A stretch of 64,000 nucleotides of DNA from Caulobacter ginsengisoli (GTDB lineage Bacteria > Pseudomonadota > Alphaproteobacteria > Caulobacterales > Caulobacteraceae). Of this stretch, positions 63,949 through 64,000 are shown piece by piece (the stretch's first letter is position 1; the number at the start of each line of letters is the position of its first letter). The position numbers were made by a program, and so were the translations under genes. The stretch is from positions 501,001 to 565,000 of the forward strand of contig NZ_JAUSVS010000001.1 in NCBI RefSeq assembly GCF_030814835.1, in the 5' to 3' direction. The notes below the pieces were generated by a model that was not told where the DNA came from, did no database searches, and saw nothing but the letters and a program-made list of their open reading frames with translations.

Positions 63949-64000
63949 GCGGTCGTGGCGGAATTGGTAGACGCGCAGCGTTGAGGTCGCTGTGGGGCAA
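63949..64000 (+). tRNA. tRNA-Leu (anticodon GAG), 3' end outside window
   Basis: Starts GCGGTCGTGGCGGAATTGGT; the D-loop GGAATTGGTAGACGCG is typical of tRNA-Leu. The anticodon stem CAGCG / CGCTG encloses TTGAGGT, reading GAG (CUC/CUU codons). The variable arm, T-arm and acceptor 3' end lie beyond base 64000. Confidence 0.93.

Overview
The window is GC-rich (high G/C third positions) chromosomal DNA of an alphaproteobacterium, most likely a member of the Caulobacteraceae (Caulobacter/Phenylobacterium). The evidence is the alphaproteobacterial layout of the S10-spc-alpha cluster (secY followed by adk and then rpsM, no rpmJ), an ATP12-type F1 assembly chaperone, a lipoprotein resembling the CC0125/CC1285 family, TTGACG-type promoters, and dispersed CCCCGCGAA..GCGGGG palindromes. 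The assignment is from pattern recognition only.

Layout. (1) 1-9.4 kb: a truncated membrane protein; a coupled minus-strand operon (alpha/beta hydrolase, DUF188 protein, ArfB); tRNA-Thr; metG; a TerC-family membrane protein with an adjacent lipoprotein that ends in a 200-residue His/Asp tail; rlmB; and a tRNA-Tyr/tRNA-Gly/tuf unit with a strong terminator. (2) 9.4-14.9 kb: accessory genes between tuf and rpsJ, comprising secreted proteins, a repeat-built lectin-like protein, a PhyH oxygenase, a GIN-domain (DUF2807) protein, a TetR/GST operon with a clear palindromic operator, and a small membrane protein. (3) 14.9-29.6 kb: the S10-spc-alpha ribosomal protein cluster, rpsJ to rplQ, with secY, adk and rpoA. 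It is interrupted by a palindromic element between rpmD and rplO and by a mobile-looking inverted-repeat element between adk and rpsM. It ends in a textbook terminator. (4) 29.6-42.5 kb: an AraC regulator, an ABC exporter pair, a secreted NPP-type phosphodiesterase, a tightly coupled VOC x3/cupin/ArsR/SRPBCC/YjbR/MFS/VOC operon, an HtrA-type lipoprotein protease, rarA and an RluA synthase. (5) 42.5-52.4 kb: small genes (a 49-aa DUF1127-like protein, a lipoprotein, an HTH-DUF4177 fusion), a degenerate GGDEF/EAL-like protein, a crcB-rlu-(TPR-2OG oxygenase)x2 operon, and a DUF1800/DUF1501 pair. (6) 52.4-64 kb: ATP12, pccB, a DyP peroxidase with a small partner and a lone FliN/SPOA protein, lipB, two DUF805 proteins, pccA broken by a one-base homopolymer frameshift, msrB, a membrane protein/amidase pair, and the 5' part of tRNA-Leu.

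How the genes work together. Much of the window is translation: ribosomal proteins, EF-Tu, four tRNAs, MetRS, two pseudouridine synthases, RlmB and ArfB. pccA and pccB would make propionyl-CoA carboxylase. crcB, the TerC protein, the MFS and ABC exporters, and the GST and VOC enzymes suggest detoxification. Many accessory genes are joined by 1-4 nt stop/start overlaps, so they are probably co-translated modules.

The best candidates for undescribed biology are the VOC-cupin-ArsR-SRPBCC-MFS operon, the lipoprotein with its His/Asp tail beside TerC, the tandem TPR-2OG oxygenases, the DyP/partner/FliN set, the amidase-membrane protein pair, and the three-copy inverted-repeat family, one copy of which sits inside the ribosomal cluster.
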